Below are positions 9,329 through 18,406 of a DNA stretch of 64,000 nt, piece by piece. The DNA is from Bifidobacterium breve (GTDB lineage Bacteria > Actinomycetota > Acidimicrobiia > Acidimicrobiales > Ilumatobacteraceae). The stretch is from the NCBI GenBank assembly GCA_945862045.1, contig CAMAWR010000005.1, forward strand, positions 1 through 64,000. The letters run 5' to 3'. The notes beneath the pieces were generated by a model. It saw only the letters and a program-made list of their open reading frames with translations. It ran no database searches and was not told where the DNA came from. The stretch's first letter is position 1. The number at the start of each line of letters is the position of its first letter. Both the position numbers and the translations under genes were made by a program.

Positions 9329-10633
9329 TCAGGTGACACGACTTGCTGGCGGGCCAGCCTCGCGGTAGCGGCCACTCGCGACCAAATCACGAATTCGTGC
9401 GAATCCATCCGACACCTCACGAAAACTCGTTGCTAATGGCGACATCGCAAGACGAATGCTCGATGGTTCGCGAAAGTCGGGAATAACCTTCACCATCTCG
9501 CGCATCGCCACCGAAATTTGTCTGGCATCAGAGTGCCGCAATGTCACATGACCACCGCGGCGTGTTGCGTCACGCGGTGTGATGAGTTCAAAACCAAGCG
9601 GTGCCAACCACGCATCATGCAGCCGCACCATCATGTCGGTGCCGAGCGCGGCCTTTGCGGCGATTGCCGGTAGACCGGCTTCGACGATCATTGAAAATGA
9701 CGCTTCGATGCAGCGCATTCCAACGATTGAGGGGCTCGCAATCTGAAACCCCCGTAGGTCGTCAGCGCGAACGAAACCCTGGCCCATCGCAAACTGATCG
9801 CGTTGCGCAAACCATCCCTGGATAGGAACGCGTAGCGACTGTTGGAGATGCTTGTTCACATACAACCAAGCCGGCGAGCCCGGCCCCGCATTGCAATATT
9901 TATAGGTGCAACCGACCGCGAGATCTACTTCATCATGATCAAGTTGTAGGTCAACCACGCCAACGGCATGGCTGGCATCCCAGATGATGAGCGCACCAGA
10001 TGCGTGGGCAATACGCGTCAACTCGCGTACATCGTGCAGAGCCCCCGAGCGATATTGCACCACCGACAGTGTGACCAATGCAGTGTCGTCATCCAGATGT
10101 GCCACCAGCATCTCTGGTGTCACATATCCCTCGCCTGACTCGTCGTCAATCAGCACCAGTTGTTTGCCGTACCGTTCACACAGGCCCTCGAGGATGTACC
10201 GATCGGTCGGAAAGTTTGCCGTGTCACTGATGACTTTCGTGCAACCTGGTCGCGCCTGAATCGCAGCATCACACAGCTGATAAAAATTGACACTGGTCGT
10301 GTCGACAGCGAGCACCTGACCACTCGCTGCGCCAAGTGCGGCGCCACCAATCAGGTCACCCACACGCTGTGCTTCATCGATCCAGTGCGACCAGCCGGCC
10401 ACGAGTTCACTGCCCCACTCCTCGGTCAGATACCGATGCACGATGTCGACGGTTCGCTTTGGTAGTCGACCCAGGGAGTTGCCATCCAAGTAACACACGT
10501 CGCTATCGGTGATGACGAATTCATTCTTGTACCGGGCCAATGGGTCACCTGCGTCGAGTGCAGCAGCATCGGGTAAACCGTGCGTGTCTACACCAGCATC
10601 CTCATCATGCTGTTCTTCGCCGCTTTGTCGCAT
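9329..10633 (-). CDS. kynU: Kynureninase
   Basis: PLP-dependent hydrolase that splits kynurenine (or 3-hydroxykynurenine) into anthranilate (or 3-hydroxyanthranilate) and alanine. Fold-type-I features are CYLDGNSLGRLPK (47-59), the PLP-aspartate segment IIWDASHAVG and the Schiff-base lysine Lys245 in GCTYKYCNAGPGS. The substrate-loop segment GWFAQRDQF and the C-terminal RLAMSPLATSF also fit. About 18 extra N-terminal residues precede the usual family start, so the true start may lie inside. It is divergent from kynA with an 11-base gap between start codons. Confidence 0.95.
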   Translation of the reverse strand: MRQSGEEQHDEDAGVDTHGLPDAAALDAGDPLARYKNEFVITDSDVCYLDGNSLGRLPKRTVDIVHRYLTEEWGSELVAGWSHWIDEAQRVGDLIGGAALGAASGQVLAVDTTSVNFYQLCDAAIQARPGCTKVISDTANFPTDRYILEGLCERYGKQLVLIDDESGEGYVTPEMLVAHLDDDTALVTLSVVQYRSGALHDVRELTRIAHASGALIIWDASHAVGVVDLQLDHDEVDLAVGCTYKYCNAGPGSPAWLYVNKHLQQSLRVPIQGWFAQRDQFAMGQGFVRADDLRGFQIASPSIVGMRCIEASFSMIVEAGLPAIAAKAALGTDMMVRLHDAWLAPLGFELITPRDATRRGGHVTLRHSDARQISVAMREMVKVIPDFREPSSIRLAMSPLATSFREVSDGFARIRDLVASGRYREAGPPASRVT

Positions 10634-10644
10634 AGTGTCACCTT
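10634..10644. promoter_or_regulatory. Very short divergent kynU/kynA intergenic region
   Basis: Only 11 bases separate the ATG of kynU (minus) from the ATG of kynA (plus). Promoters of each gene must overlap the other coding region, or one start is internal; leaderless transcripts, frequent in actinobacteria, would fit. Confidence 0.4.
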
Positions 10645-11451
10645 ATGCGCGAAAATGACGCCCAGCAGCGCGCCACGACGTACTCAACGTATATTCGCGT
10701 ACCCGAATTGCTGGCACTGCAGACCCCCCGCGAAAGTGGTCCTGAACATGACGAGTTGCTCTTCATCGTCATCCATCAAACGTATGAATTGTGGTTCAAG
10801 ACATTGCTGCACGAGTTTGTGCGCGCCGGTGAACTTCTGCGCCAGGGCGCTTCGCATGACGCGCTCGCCACCTTGGGTCGTGCCCGCACGATCTTCAAGA
10901 CCTTGGTCAGCCAAGTTGACATCCTGGAAACGATGACACCACTGCAATTTGGTACGTTCCGTAATCGTCTCGAAGCAGCAAGTGGTTTTCAGTCCGCACA
11001 GTTTCGTGAACTTGAAATCGTGCTCGGTCGACGTGATCAGTCGGTGCTGGCAAGTTTTGCCGTCGGCTCCGCTGATTACGTGCGCTTAACCAACGCCTTA
11101 TCACAACCTGGAATCTGGCACGACACGCTTGCATATCTTTCGCTGCGTACGCATCCCATTCCTGTCGAGACGCTCAAGGCCGATGTGCGAGAGGCGTACC
11201 AACCACACATCGGTGTGCAGGATGCCCTGCTGGCGGCCTACCGAAATGACGCCGAAGCTGCCCTCGTGCTTGAACGTCTCGTCGATATTGACGAGGGCTT
11301 GCAGGAGTGGCGTTACCGCCACGTGAAAATGGTCGAGCGCACGATTGGCCGTAAGCATGGCACGGGTGGCTCGTCGGGGGCCGAGTATCTCGCCACAACG
11401 CTGTTCCAGCCGGTGTTTCCCGACCTGTGGCATGTTCGTAGCAAGTTCTAA
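10645..11451 (+). CDS. kynA: Tryptophan 2,3-dioxygenase
   Basis: Heme enzyme that opens the indole ring of L-tryptophan to N-formylkynurenine. Signatures are HDELLFIVIHQTYELWFK (His44 is the conserved active-site histidine), FRNRLEAASGFQSAQFRELE around residues 105-124, and RYRHVKMVERTIGRKHGTGG, in which His226 is at the heme-ligand position. Length 268 fits bacterial TDO. Together with kynU it covers tryptophan to anthranilate apart from the formamidase step, which is not encoded in this window. Confidence 0.96.
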   Translation: MRENDAQQRATTYSTYIRVPELLALQTPRESGPEHDELLFIVIHQTYELWFKTLLHEFVRAGELLRQGASHDALATLGRARTIFKTLVSQVDILETMTPLQFGTFRNRLEAASGFQSAQFRELEIVLGRRDQSVLASFAVGSADYVRLTNALSQPGIWHDTLAYLSLRTHPIPVETLKADVREAYQPHIGVQDALLAAYRNDAEAALVLERLVDIDEGLQEWRYRHVKMVERTIGRKHGTGGSSGAEYLATTLFQPVFPDLWHVRSKF

Positions 11452-11471
11452 AACGTTCTGTCATGTGATGC

Positions 11472-12131
11472 ATGATGAGCACTGACTGGAACCCGCTGCT
11501 TCGCGCCGAGTTCGACAAGCCGTATTGGCACGCTCTGCAATCTTTCGTGGCAAGTGAGCGCGAGCAGCATGCGGTGTACCCAGCCCATGCCGATGTGTTT
11601 GCGGCACTTCATCACACGCCTTTTGCCGACACCAAGGTGGTGGTGCTTGGCCAAGACCCGTATCACGGGCCGCGGCAGGCACATGGCTTGTGTTTTTCGG
11701 TGCAACGCGGTGTGGCCACGCCACCTTCGCTCGCCAACATCTTCAAAGAACTGCAAGCCGACGTAGGGATGCCAATTCCATCGCACGGCAACTTGGCACG
11801 CTGGGCTCAGCGTGGCGTGCTGCTGTTGAACACCACGCTGACGGTGCGGGCCGCCCAAGCGGGTTCGCACCAGGGCAAAGGTTGGGAAACATTCACCGAC
11901 GAAGTGATTCGTGTGGCCAACTCCAAACCGTTCGTCGTGTTCGTCCTGTGGGGTGCTCAAGCACGCAAGAAGAAGTCGCTTATTGACGTCTCACGGCACG
12001 CCGTCGTCGAGTCGGCGCACCCGTCACCACTTTCTGCCCACCAGGGCTTCACAGGGTCGCGTCCATTTTCACAAATCAATGCAGCCCTGCGTGCTGCCGG
12101 GCTCTCCGACATCGATTGGGCGCTCGACTAA
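11472..12131 (+). CDS. ung: Uracil-DNA glycosylase
   Basis: Family 1 uracil-DNA glycosylase, which removes uracil from DNA to start base-excision repair. The water-activating motif is GQDPYHG (60-66, catalytic Asp62), and the C-terminal minor-groove loop is HPSPLSAHQGFTGSRPFS starting at His183. LLLNTTLTVR and FVLWGAQA, also family motifs, lie between. Length 219 is standard. Two ATG codons (11472 and 11475) are possible starts. It follows kynA by 20 bases. Confidence 0.97.
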   Translation: MMSTDWNPLLRAEFDKPYWHALQSFVASEREQHAVYPAHADVFAALHHTPFADTKVVVLGQDPYHGPRQAHGLCFSVQRGVATPPSLANIFKELQADVGMPIPSHGNLARWAQRGVLLLNTTLTVRAAQAGSHQGKGWETFTDEVIRVANSKPFVVFVLWGAQARKKKSLIDVSRHAVVESAHPSPLSAHQGFTGSRPFSQINAALRAAGLSDIDWALD

Positions 12132-12147
12132 CTACTACATTTCACAC

Positions 12148-12537
12148 ATGGGTTCGGTGCGTCGTCACGTGCAAATCAACCGTGACCCCGACACGGTCTG
12201 GAGACTTGTCGGCGACTTGGCGCGTCAACACGAGTGGTTTCCCCTCACCAGTTGTCGGGTGGAGGGCAAGAAGCGTTGGATCACCCTGCCGAGTGGCATC
12301 GTGTTCGAAGAAGACATCGTCACCCACGACCATTCACTGCGTCGCTTTCAATACCGAATGGTGGGCAACCCCGCCATCACGTCGCACCTCGGCACCTGCG
12401 ACGTGTTGGATGATGGGCACGGTGGCTCGATCGTCGTGTATTCCACCGACATGGAACCAGAAGCGCTCGCATTGGTTATCGCTGGTGCAGCCGGCGAAGG
12501 TCTACACAAACTCAAAGCACTGATGGAAGTGGCGTAA
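12148..12537 (+). CDS. SRPBCC-fold protein
   Basis: A 129-residue protein that starts at the ATG at 12148. The pattern HVQINRDPDTVWRLVGDLARQ followed by a Trp-Phe (HEWFPL) and beta strands, then a C-terminal helix GLHKLKALMEVA, is that of the START/Bet v1-like SRPBCC superfamily, small cup-shaped proteins that bind hydrophobic ligands (the polyketide cyclase/dehydrase group). Ligand unknown. Its TAA shares a base with the ATG of the sulfatase that follows, so the two are very probably co-translated. Confidence 0.75.
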   Translation: MGSVRRHVQINRDPDTVWRLVGDLARQHEWFPLTSCRVEGKKRWITLPSGIVFEEDIVTHDHSLRRFQYRMVGNPAITSHLGTCDVLDDGHGGSIVVYSTDMEPEALALVIAGAAGEGLHKLKALMEVA

Positions 12538-14105
12538 TGGGTCGCAAGATTCTGTTCATCACCACCGACCAACAGCGATATGACGCGCTTGGTTGCAACG
12601 GTGGTCAAATCGCGCGCACACCCGTGATCGACGAGCTTGCCCGTACCGGTATCGTCTATGACCGGGCACACCCACAAAACGTGGTCTGCATGCCGTCGCG
12701 CAGCACCATGCTGACTGGTCAACATGTGAGCACGCACGGTGTGTGGATGAACGGCGTGCCCCTCGCCAATGACGCACCGAGTATCGCCAGCGACCTACGA
12801 CGCTCTGGTTATCGCACCGCACTCGTCGGCAAGGCGCACTTCGAGCCATTCCTTGACCCGTTCCTGCGGTTCGCCGAAAACCGCATTGGTTCAGGCGGTT
12901 TAGAAACCGAGATGAGCATTGGTGAAAACGGTTTGCCGACACCGCATCGTGGCTTTGAACATTTTTCGCTCGCCACACACGGCGGCACCGGGCCGTTTCA
13001 CTATGCCCGCTGGCTGCGTGAAAAGAACCCAGCCGCAGCGGCGATGTTCTTTCAGGTGCTTGACCAACAGTTGCAGGTGAATGCCGCTGGTGGGGGCGAA
13101 ACGAACGCCCCACAGGTGAAGCACAACGACATTCAGCGCGAGCTGTACCACACCGAGTGGGTTGCCGATCAAACAATCACCTGGTTGTCGTCGCTGCCCG
13201 CCGACGCCGACTGGTTTTGTTGGATGAGTTTCCCCGACCCGCATCACCCGTGGGACCCACCCAAATCAGAACTTGGCCGCGTCAACTGGCGCGAACTCGA
13301 CGTGCCGCCGGGTTACATCCAGGATGCGGCGGAACGCGAGCGTGTACTCGACAACAAGCCGCGTCACTGGCGTATGTGGTACGACGGCACGTTCATTTCT
13401 AATTACGAAGCCCCGTCCAAGTGGGTGCCAAAAACGCTTACTGCCGACAACGTGCGCGAAGTGAACGCCATGGCCCACATCGAAAACGAATTGATTGACG
13501 AGGCCATCGGCCGCGTGATGACATCGATTGCTGCCCGTGGTTGGGGCGACGATCTCGATGTGCTGTACACCACCGATCACGGTGAACTGCAGGGTGATTA
13601 CGGCTTGTTGTTCAAAGGCCCCTACCACGTGGATTCGCTCATGCGTTTGCCGCTCATTTGGCGACCCGCAAAGTCGGCAAACGTCGCACCCGCACGCGTC
13701 GCAGCACCAGTCGGGCTGGTGTCGTTGGCATCAACATTTGCTTCGATTGCCGGAATGCAGCGGCCCGACTACGCCGAGTCAGAGCGCCTGCCGCTCAACG
13801 ACGACGATGCACGCCTGCTCGGACACGAACGCGTGCTCACCGAATGGGACAGCGTGCTCTTCGGCAAGATTGTCGGTGCCCGCACGATTTGTCGTGACGG
13901 TTGGGTGTGCACCGCCATGTTGCCCGGCACCGTGCACGACGGCACCGAAGGCGAGTTGTACCACTTGGCGAATGACCCGCTACAACGCAACAACTTATGG
14001 AGCAGTTCACAACACACTGCCCAGCGTGATGCGCTGCTCGACGACATGTGGTCGTCATTACCGACGCGCGTGCTGCCCTTGCGTGCGTGCGACGCCCCCG
14101 TTTAA
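12537..14105 (+). CDS. Formylglycine-type sulfatase
   Basis: Type I sulfatase of the alkaline-phosphatase superfamily, hydrolysing a sulfate ester. Metal ligands at the N-terminus are in ILFITTDQQRYDALG, and the maturation motif CMPSR (Cys51-Arg55) is the C-x-P-x-R signature oxidised to formylglycine. SFPDPHHPWDPP and TTDHGELQGDYGLLFKGPYH supply further active-site His and Asp residues. No signal peptide is seen, so the enzyme is probably cytoplasmic. The substrate is unknown; choline-sulfatase-like and other small-ester sulfatases share this layout. A formylglycine-generating enzyme must be encoded elsewhere. Confidence 0.9.
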   Translation: MGRKILFITTDQQRYDALGCNGGQIARTPVIDELARTGIVYDRAHPQNVVCMPSRSTMLTGQHVSTHGVWMNGVPLANDAPSIASDLRRSGYRTALVGKAHFEPFLDPFLRFAENRIGSGGLETEMSIGENGLPTPHRGFEHFSLATHGGTGPFHYARWLREKNPAAAAMFFQVLDQQLQVNAAGGGETNAPQVKHNDIQRELYHTEWVADQTITWLSSLPADADWFCWMSFPDPHHPWDPPKSELGRVNWRELDVPPGYIQDAAERERVLDNKPRHWRMWYDGTFISNYEAPSKWVPKTLTADNVREVNAMAHIENELIDEAIGRVMTSIAARGWGDDLDVLYTTDHGELQGDYGLLFKGPYHVDSLMRLPLIWRPAKSANVAPARVAAPVGLVSLASTFASIAGMQRPDYAESERLPLNDDDARLLGHERVLTEWDSVLFGKIVGARTICRDGWVCTAMLPGTVHDGTEGELYHLANDPLQRNNLWSSSQHTAQRDALLDDMWSSLPTRVLPLRACDAPV

Positions 14106-14107
14106 AC

Positions 14108-15313
14108 ATGGCGCACTTTGACGTCATCGTTGTCGGAGGTGGAATAGTCGGTCTTGCAACTGCTTTGAACATTCTCGAGCAACGCCCAGATTTAAGCCTT
14201 GCGATTCTCGAAAAAGAGTCCAGCGTTGCGCAACACCAAACAGGTCACAACAGCGGGGTGATTCATTCAGGCTTGTACTACAAGCCTGGTTCGCTAAAAG
14301 CGCTCCTCTGCGTGGACGGCTACCGACGACTACTTACCTTTTGTCAGCAAAATAACATTGCTCACGAAATCTGTGGAAAAGTCGTTATTGCTACGACTCC
14401 CGATCAAGCCACTCAACTTGATGATCTGGAGTTTCGCGGTTTGGCGAATGGATTGAAGGGAATACAGCGGCTAACACCAGGGGAAATTCAAGAACATGAA
14501 CCCTATTGTGCTGGTGTGGCTGGGCTGTTTGTTCCACAAACTGGAATCGTTGATTACACCACGGTCTGTTATGCCCTACAAAGCCTCGTCACGTCACTTG
14601 GTGGGCAAGTGCTGTTTGAGCAGCCTGTAAACAGCATCGCGGATGAGGCGTCACAAGTAACTGTGATTAGCCATCTTGATGTTTTCACGGCGGCATGTGT
14701 GGTCACTTGTGGTGGACTTTATTCTGATCAGCTGGCACGACACACGATCAATGATCTTGACTTACGCATACTGCCATTCCGAGGCGAATACTTTGTCTTG
14801 CGTAAATCCGCTGAGTCGCTGGTACGCAACCTGATTTACCCGGTGCCGAACCCTTTTTTCCCATTTCTTGGGGTGCACTTTACACGCATGATTGACGGGT
14901 CAATCGAGTGTGGTCCAAATGCTGTGCTTGCTTTCGCACGCGAGGGTTACAGCAAAACTACGGTGCAACCTCGTGAACTCATCGAAACTCTCACTTGGCC
15001 AGGATTCCGACGAGTAGCAATGAAATACTGGCGCACAGGTCTAGGTGAATATCGACGCTCGTTCTCAAAACAGGCCTTTGTGCGTGCACTTCAATCATTA
15101 GTTCCTTCAATTACAACTGACGACCTTTTGCCTGCACCTGCAGGCGTGCGCGCACAAGCCTGCGATAGAAAAGGAAACTTGTTGGACGACTTTGCTCTGC
15201 GTGAGTCGGGTCGAGTGCTGCACGTCTGCAATGCTCCGTCGCCGGCAGCAACGGCATCCCTGGCAATTGGTGACTACATAGCCACTCGAGTGATTGCCCG
15301 TCTTTTTCAATAG
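14108..15313 (+). CDS. lhgO: L-2-hydroxyglutarate oxidase family FAD enzyme
   Basis: FAD-dependent oxidoreductase of the DAO superfamily that oxidises L-2-hydroxyglutarate to 2-oxoglutarate. The N-terminal Rossmann motif VGGGIVGLATA is followed by the family-specific HNSGVIHSGLYYKPGSLKA, and later PFRGEYFVL, GVHFTRMIDGSIECGPNAV and a C-terminal GVRAQACDRKG...APSPAATASLAIG. The ATG at 14108 gives 401 residues, the normal size; the frame is open further upstream. The gene is noticeably AT-richer than the sulfatase before it (24 of 60 G+C in line 14341 against 33 of 60 in line 13441), which hints at a different history. Confidence 0.9.
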   Translation: MAHFDVIVVGGGIVGLATALNILEQRPDLSLAILEKESSVAQHQTGHNSGVIHSGLYYKPGSLKALLCVDGYRRLLTFCQQNNIAHEICGKVVIATTPDQATQLDDLEFRGLANGLKGIQRLTPGEIQEHEPYCAGVAGLFVPQTGIVDYTTVCYALQSLVTSLGGQVLFEQPVNSIADEASQVTVISHLDVFTAACVVTCGGLYSDQLARHTINDLDLRILPFRGEYFVLRKSAESLVRNLIYPVPNPFFPFLGVHFTRMIDGSIECGPNAVLAFAREGYSKTTVQPRELIETLTWPGFRRVAMKYWRTGLGEYRRSFSKQAFVRALQSLVPSITTDDLLPAPAGVRAQACDRKGNLLDDFALRESGRVLHVCNAPSPAATASLAIGDYIATRVIARLFQ

Positions 15314-15327
15314 TTATACGGCAGGCT

Positions 15328-16305
15328 TTATATTGCGGGTATTTGCTGAGTGATGCAATGTAGGCCACCGCCACCGACCGCCAAGATTTCACCGACCTGC
15401 AGCCCGACGATCTGGCGATTCGGAAACCACTCGGCAATCAGCGCCATCATGTCATCGTCAGCGGCATGACCGCATACCGGCACGATCACACCACCATTCA
15501 CCACGTAAAAATTCAGATACGGCACAACGAGTCGTTGACCGTTGACCGTCATGAACGGCAACACGGGAATCTCGCGAATCTCCAACCCTGCCGCCTCGGC
15601 GGCCGCACGATTGGCTGCACAGCGCTGATAGTCGGCTTCGCGGGGGTCGTCACAGCCCTGCAGCACCACCATATTCGCGGCACAAAAAGCTGCAACATTG
15701 TCGACATGGCCGTCAGTGTCGTCATCAAGCGCCAAACCGTACGGCAGCCACACCACGCGTTCTTGGCCCAACTCGCCACACAATCGTGCTGCGATCTGCT
15801 CGCGTGACAAATGTGGGTTGCGGTTGTGGTGCAGTAAACATTGCTCGGTGGTCACCAAAGTGCCTGCGCCATCGACGTTGATCGAGCCGCCTTCCAACAC
15901 CATGTCGATGTGGCGTGCTGGTTCACCCTGTGACTGCAGCCAGTTGCTTGCAATCTTGGCATCGTTGACATAGGGCGTGAACTTGTTGCCCCAACCGTTG
16001 AACACCCAACACGTGCCCTCACGATGAACACCATCGGTCACGTAGGTAGGCCCGCTGTCACGAAACCAGGCGTCGTCAATGGCCAGTGACACCACATCAA
16101 CGGTGTCTCCGCACATCGCTGCAGCCTCACTGGCAGCAACTTCGTTGGTGATCATCGTCACCGGTTCGAAACCCGAAATGGTTTTGGCCACAACGGCATG
16201 GGCACGCTGGGCTTCATCTACTCGAGCGCCATAAAGCTCGTGGCGCGAAGGCCAACACATCACCGTGCGTTCGTGCCGGGCAAACTCGGCAGGCATGCGC
16301 ATCAT
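15328..16305 (-). CDS. aguA: Agmatine deiminase
   Basis: Converts agmatine to N-carbamoylputrescine and ammonia. Guanidino-modifying-enzyme signatures are clear: DDAWFRDSGPTYV, EGGSINVDG, DDDTDGHVDN and the C-terminal catalytic cysteine Cys317 in GGGGLHCITQQIP. The 325-residue length is slightly short for the family because of a compact N-terminus. It lies 12 bases downstream of aguB on the same strand, and the two together form the agmatine route to putrescine. Confidence 0.95.
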   Translation of the reverse strand: MMRMPAEFARHERTVMCWPSRHELYGARVDEAQRAHAVVAKTISGFEPVTMITNEVAASEAAAMCGDTVDVVSLAIDDAWFRDSGPTYVTDGVHREGTCWVFNGWGNKFTPYVNDAKIASNWLQSQGEPARHIDMVLEGGSINVDGAGTLVTTEQCLLHHNRNPHLSREQIAARLCGELGQERVVWLPYGLALDDDTDGHVDNVAAFCAANMVVLQGCDDPREADYQRCAANRAAAEAAGLEIREIPVLPFMTVNGQRLVVPYLNFYVVNGGVIVPVCGHAADDDMMALIAEWFPNRQIVGLQVGEILAVGGGGLHCITQQIPAI

Positions 16306-16317
16306 GGTGAGGTCTGC

Positions 16318-17184
16318 TTAGCGATTGGTGTTGCCGTCAAGGCTGGTGATTGCACCGTACAACTCAGGGCGTCGGTCACGAAACAAACCCCATGCGGCAC
16401 GCATCGCACGATTTGCCTCGACATCAATATCAGCGATGAGCACTCGCTCGTCGTCGCGTCCTGCTTCTGCCACTATTGCGCCAGTTGCATCGGTAATAAA
16501 TGATGAGCCGTAGAATGTCACCTCGGTCGGGCGGCCAACTTCTCGCCCCGTGCGGTTGGCTGCAGCGACGGGCACGATGTTGGCTGCAGCATGACCCTGC
16601 ATCACCCGTTGCCAGTGGCCACTCGAATCCCATGAAGGGTTCTGTGGTTCGCTACCGATTGCAGAGGGATACAAAATCACGTCGGCGCCGAGCAGTGCCA
16701 TGCTGCGTGCCGATTCAGGAAACCATTGATCCCAGCAGATGCCCACGCCCACCACACCGAAACGGGTGGGCCACACACGAAAACCGGTGTCGCCGGGCGA
16801 AAAATAAAACTTCTCCGAATAACCGGGCCCATCCGGAATATGGCTTTTGCGATACAGGCCGAGTGTCGCGCCGTCGGCGTCCACGATGACCACCGTGTTG
16901 AAGTACGCATTATTCGCCCGTTCAAAGATGCTGAGTGGCAACACCACATTGAGTTCGCGGGCAATCTGGGCGAACTGGGTGACAGTCGGATGCCCGTCGA
17001 TAGGCCGTGCCCGCTGCAATTCATCGGCGTGCTGGTCTTTGCAAAAGTAGTGACCTTCGAACAGCTCTGGAATCAATATGACGTTGGCACCATCTCTCGC
17101 AGCAGCACGCACGAGGCGCTCAGCAGTAGCAATATTTGCAGCAACATCGGGCGACATTGCCATTTGCAAAGCGGCTATGCGCAT
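16318..17184 (-). CDS. aguB: N-carbamoylputrescine amidase
   Basis: Nitrilase-superfamily amidohydrolase that releases putrescine, CO2 and ammonia from N-carbamoylputrescine. The Glu-Lys-Cys triad is Glu40 (IPELFEGHYF), Lys113 (YRKSHIPDGPGY) and Cys150 (GICWDQWFPE). These contexts are those of the AguB subfamily rather than generic nitrilases. Length 288 is typical. It is upstream of and almost certainly co-transcribed with aguA. Confidence 0.95.
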   Translation of the reverse strand: MRIAALQMAMSPDVAANIATAERLVRAAARDGANVILIPELFEGHYFCKDQHADELQRARPIDGHPTVTQFAQIARELNVVLPLSIFERANNAYFNTVVIVDADGATLGLYRKSHIPDGPGYSEKFYFSPGDTGFRVWPTRFGVVGVGICWDQWFPESARSMALLGADVILYPSAIGSEPQNPSWDSSGHWQRVMQGHAAANIVPVAAANRTGREVGRPTEVTFYGSSFITDATGAIVAEAGRDDERVLIADIDVEANRAMRAAWGLFRDRRPELYGAITSLDGNTNR

Positions 17185-17192
17185 GGAGTCGC

Positions 17193-17678
17193 TCAGCCGA
17201 TTGCTTTCTTGATTGCTGCACGCAGCGCAACGTCATCTGGTGCCACCATCGGGCCGAAGCGAGTGACGGTGGTTCCATCTTTGCCCACCAGGAACTTCTC
17301 AAAGTTCCAGCGAATGTCCCCGGAGTGCCCTTCGCCATCCTGTACAGGCGTCAGTTTTTCGTACAGCGCATGACGGGTCGAACCGTTCACATCCACTTTC
17401 TCGGTAAGTGGAAACGTCACCCCGTAGTTGGTTGAACAGAACTCGGTGATTTCTTCTGCTGATCCTGGTTCTTGGGCACCAAACTGATTGCACGGTACCC
17501 CAATCACACTGAAACCTTGGGCGGCAAACTCGTTGTGCAACGCTTCGAGGCCGGTGTATTGCGGCGTGAGACCGCACTTGGATGCCACATTCACCACCAA
17601 CATCACCTTGTTGGCAACCGCACCAAGTACGTCACTGCCGCCGGTAAGTCCATTGATTTTCACGCTGAAAATTGACAT
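17193..17678 (-). CDS. Glutathione-peroxidase-family thiol peroxidase
   Basis: Thioredoxin-fold peroxidase reducing hydroperoxides. Motifs in order: VVNVASKCGLTPQY with peroxidatic Cys35, GVPCNQFGAQEPG with the conserved Gln, and IRWNFEKFLVG with the conserved Trp. There is an additional Cys in the NQFG segment and another in ITEFCSTNYGV, so it may work as a thioredoxin-dependent two-cysteine enzyme rather than with glutathione, which actinobacteria generally lack. Length 161 is normal. It is 8 bases upstream of aguB on the same strand. Confidence 0.94.
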   Translation of the reverse strand: MSIFSVKINGLTGGSDVLGAVANKVMLVVNVASKCGLTPQYTGLEALHNEFAAQGFSVIGVPCNQFGAQEPGSAEEITEFCSTNYGVTFPLTEKVDVNGSTRHALYEKLTPVQDGEGHSGDIRWNFEKFLVGKDGTTVTRFGPMVAPDDVALRAAIKKAIG

Positions 17679-17751
17679 GGTGAAAGACGCCTTTCATTGA
17701 GGTTGTTGGTTGCAGTTGGAAGGCTACTTGCGGTGCTGCTACACACAAGGC

Positions 17752-18336
17752 GTGAGAAACGAAAAGTTTGACCATAACTATTTCGAGCGGTACTACGGCA
17801 AGCAACCAATGCACACGGTCAACGAGGTGGCACACCTCGCCACAGCGGTGCACGAAATGCTGGCGTGGTGGGCCGCACCTGTGCGGTCAGTGCTCGAAGT
17901 AGGTGCCGGACGCGGTGATTGGGGTAACTGGTATCGCACTTTTCACCCGCGGGTGCGGGTTACCTCTACCGATGTGAGCGAGCATGCTTGCGCAGCGTTC
18001 GGTCATGAACGTCGCAATATCGCACAGTGGGCACCGAAGCGGCCCTTTGATCTCGTCATCTGCGCCGATGTGCTGCAATACCTCGATGATCGCGCCGCTG
18101 CACGGGCCCTACGTAATCTTGCCGTCGCAACACGAATATGTCTGTATTTTGATGCGCTCACCACATTCGATGCGAAACATACGGTTGAGCGCGAAGCGAC
18201 AGACCTCAATGTCCACCTACGCAGTGCCACCTGGTATCGCGAACGGCTATCACGCAGTTTCGTCCAGGCTGGTGCCGGGTTGTGGGTGCGCAAGGGCGGC
18301 AACATCGTGCTGCACGAACTTGAACGGCATCGCTGA
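17752..18336 (+). CDS. Class I SAM-dependent methyltransferase-like protein
   Basis: Residues form a Rossmann methyltransferase core: motif I VLEVGAGRGDWGNWYR, an acidic strand VTSTDVSEHA, and motif IV FDLVICADVLQYLDD. The C-terminal half is less typical. The substrate is unknown. The GTG at 17752 (protein begins RNEKFDHNYFERYYGKQ) is chosen because homology-like content starts there. A TTG at 17728, five bases after a GGAAGG, and an ATG at 17812 are alternatives. It is divergent from the glutathione peroxidase gene. Confidence 0.75.
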   Translation: MRNEKFDHNYFERYYGKQPMHTVNEVAHLATAVHEMLAWWAAPVRSVLEVGAGRGDWGNWYRTFHPRVRVTSTDVSEHACAAFGHERRNIAQWAPKRPFDLVICADVLQYLDDRAAARALRNLAVATRICLYFDALTTFDAKHTVEREATDLNVHLRSATWYRERLSRSFVQAGAGLWVRKGGNIVLHELERHR

Positions 18337-18406
18337 ATTTTCGCTCTCTGGCACCTCAAACGTTGGCCAACAGCGCCCTGTCGCGAAGTGACTATCGTTG
18401 CCAGCA

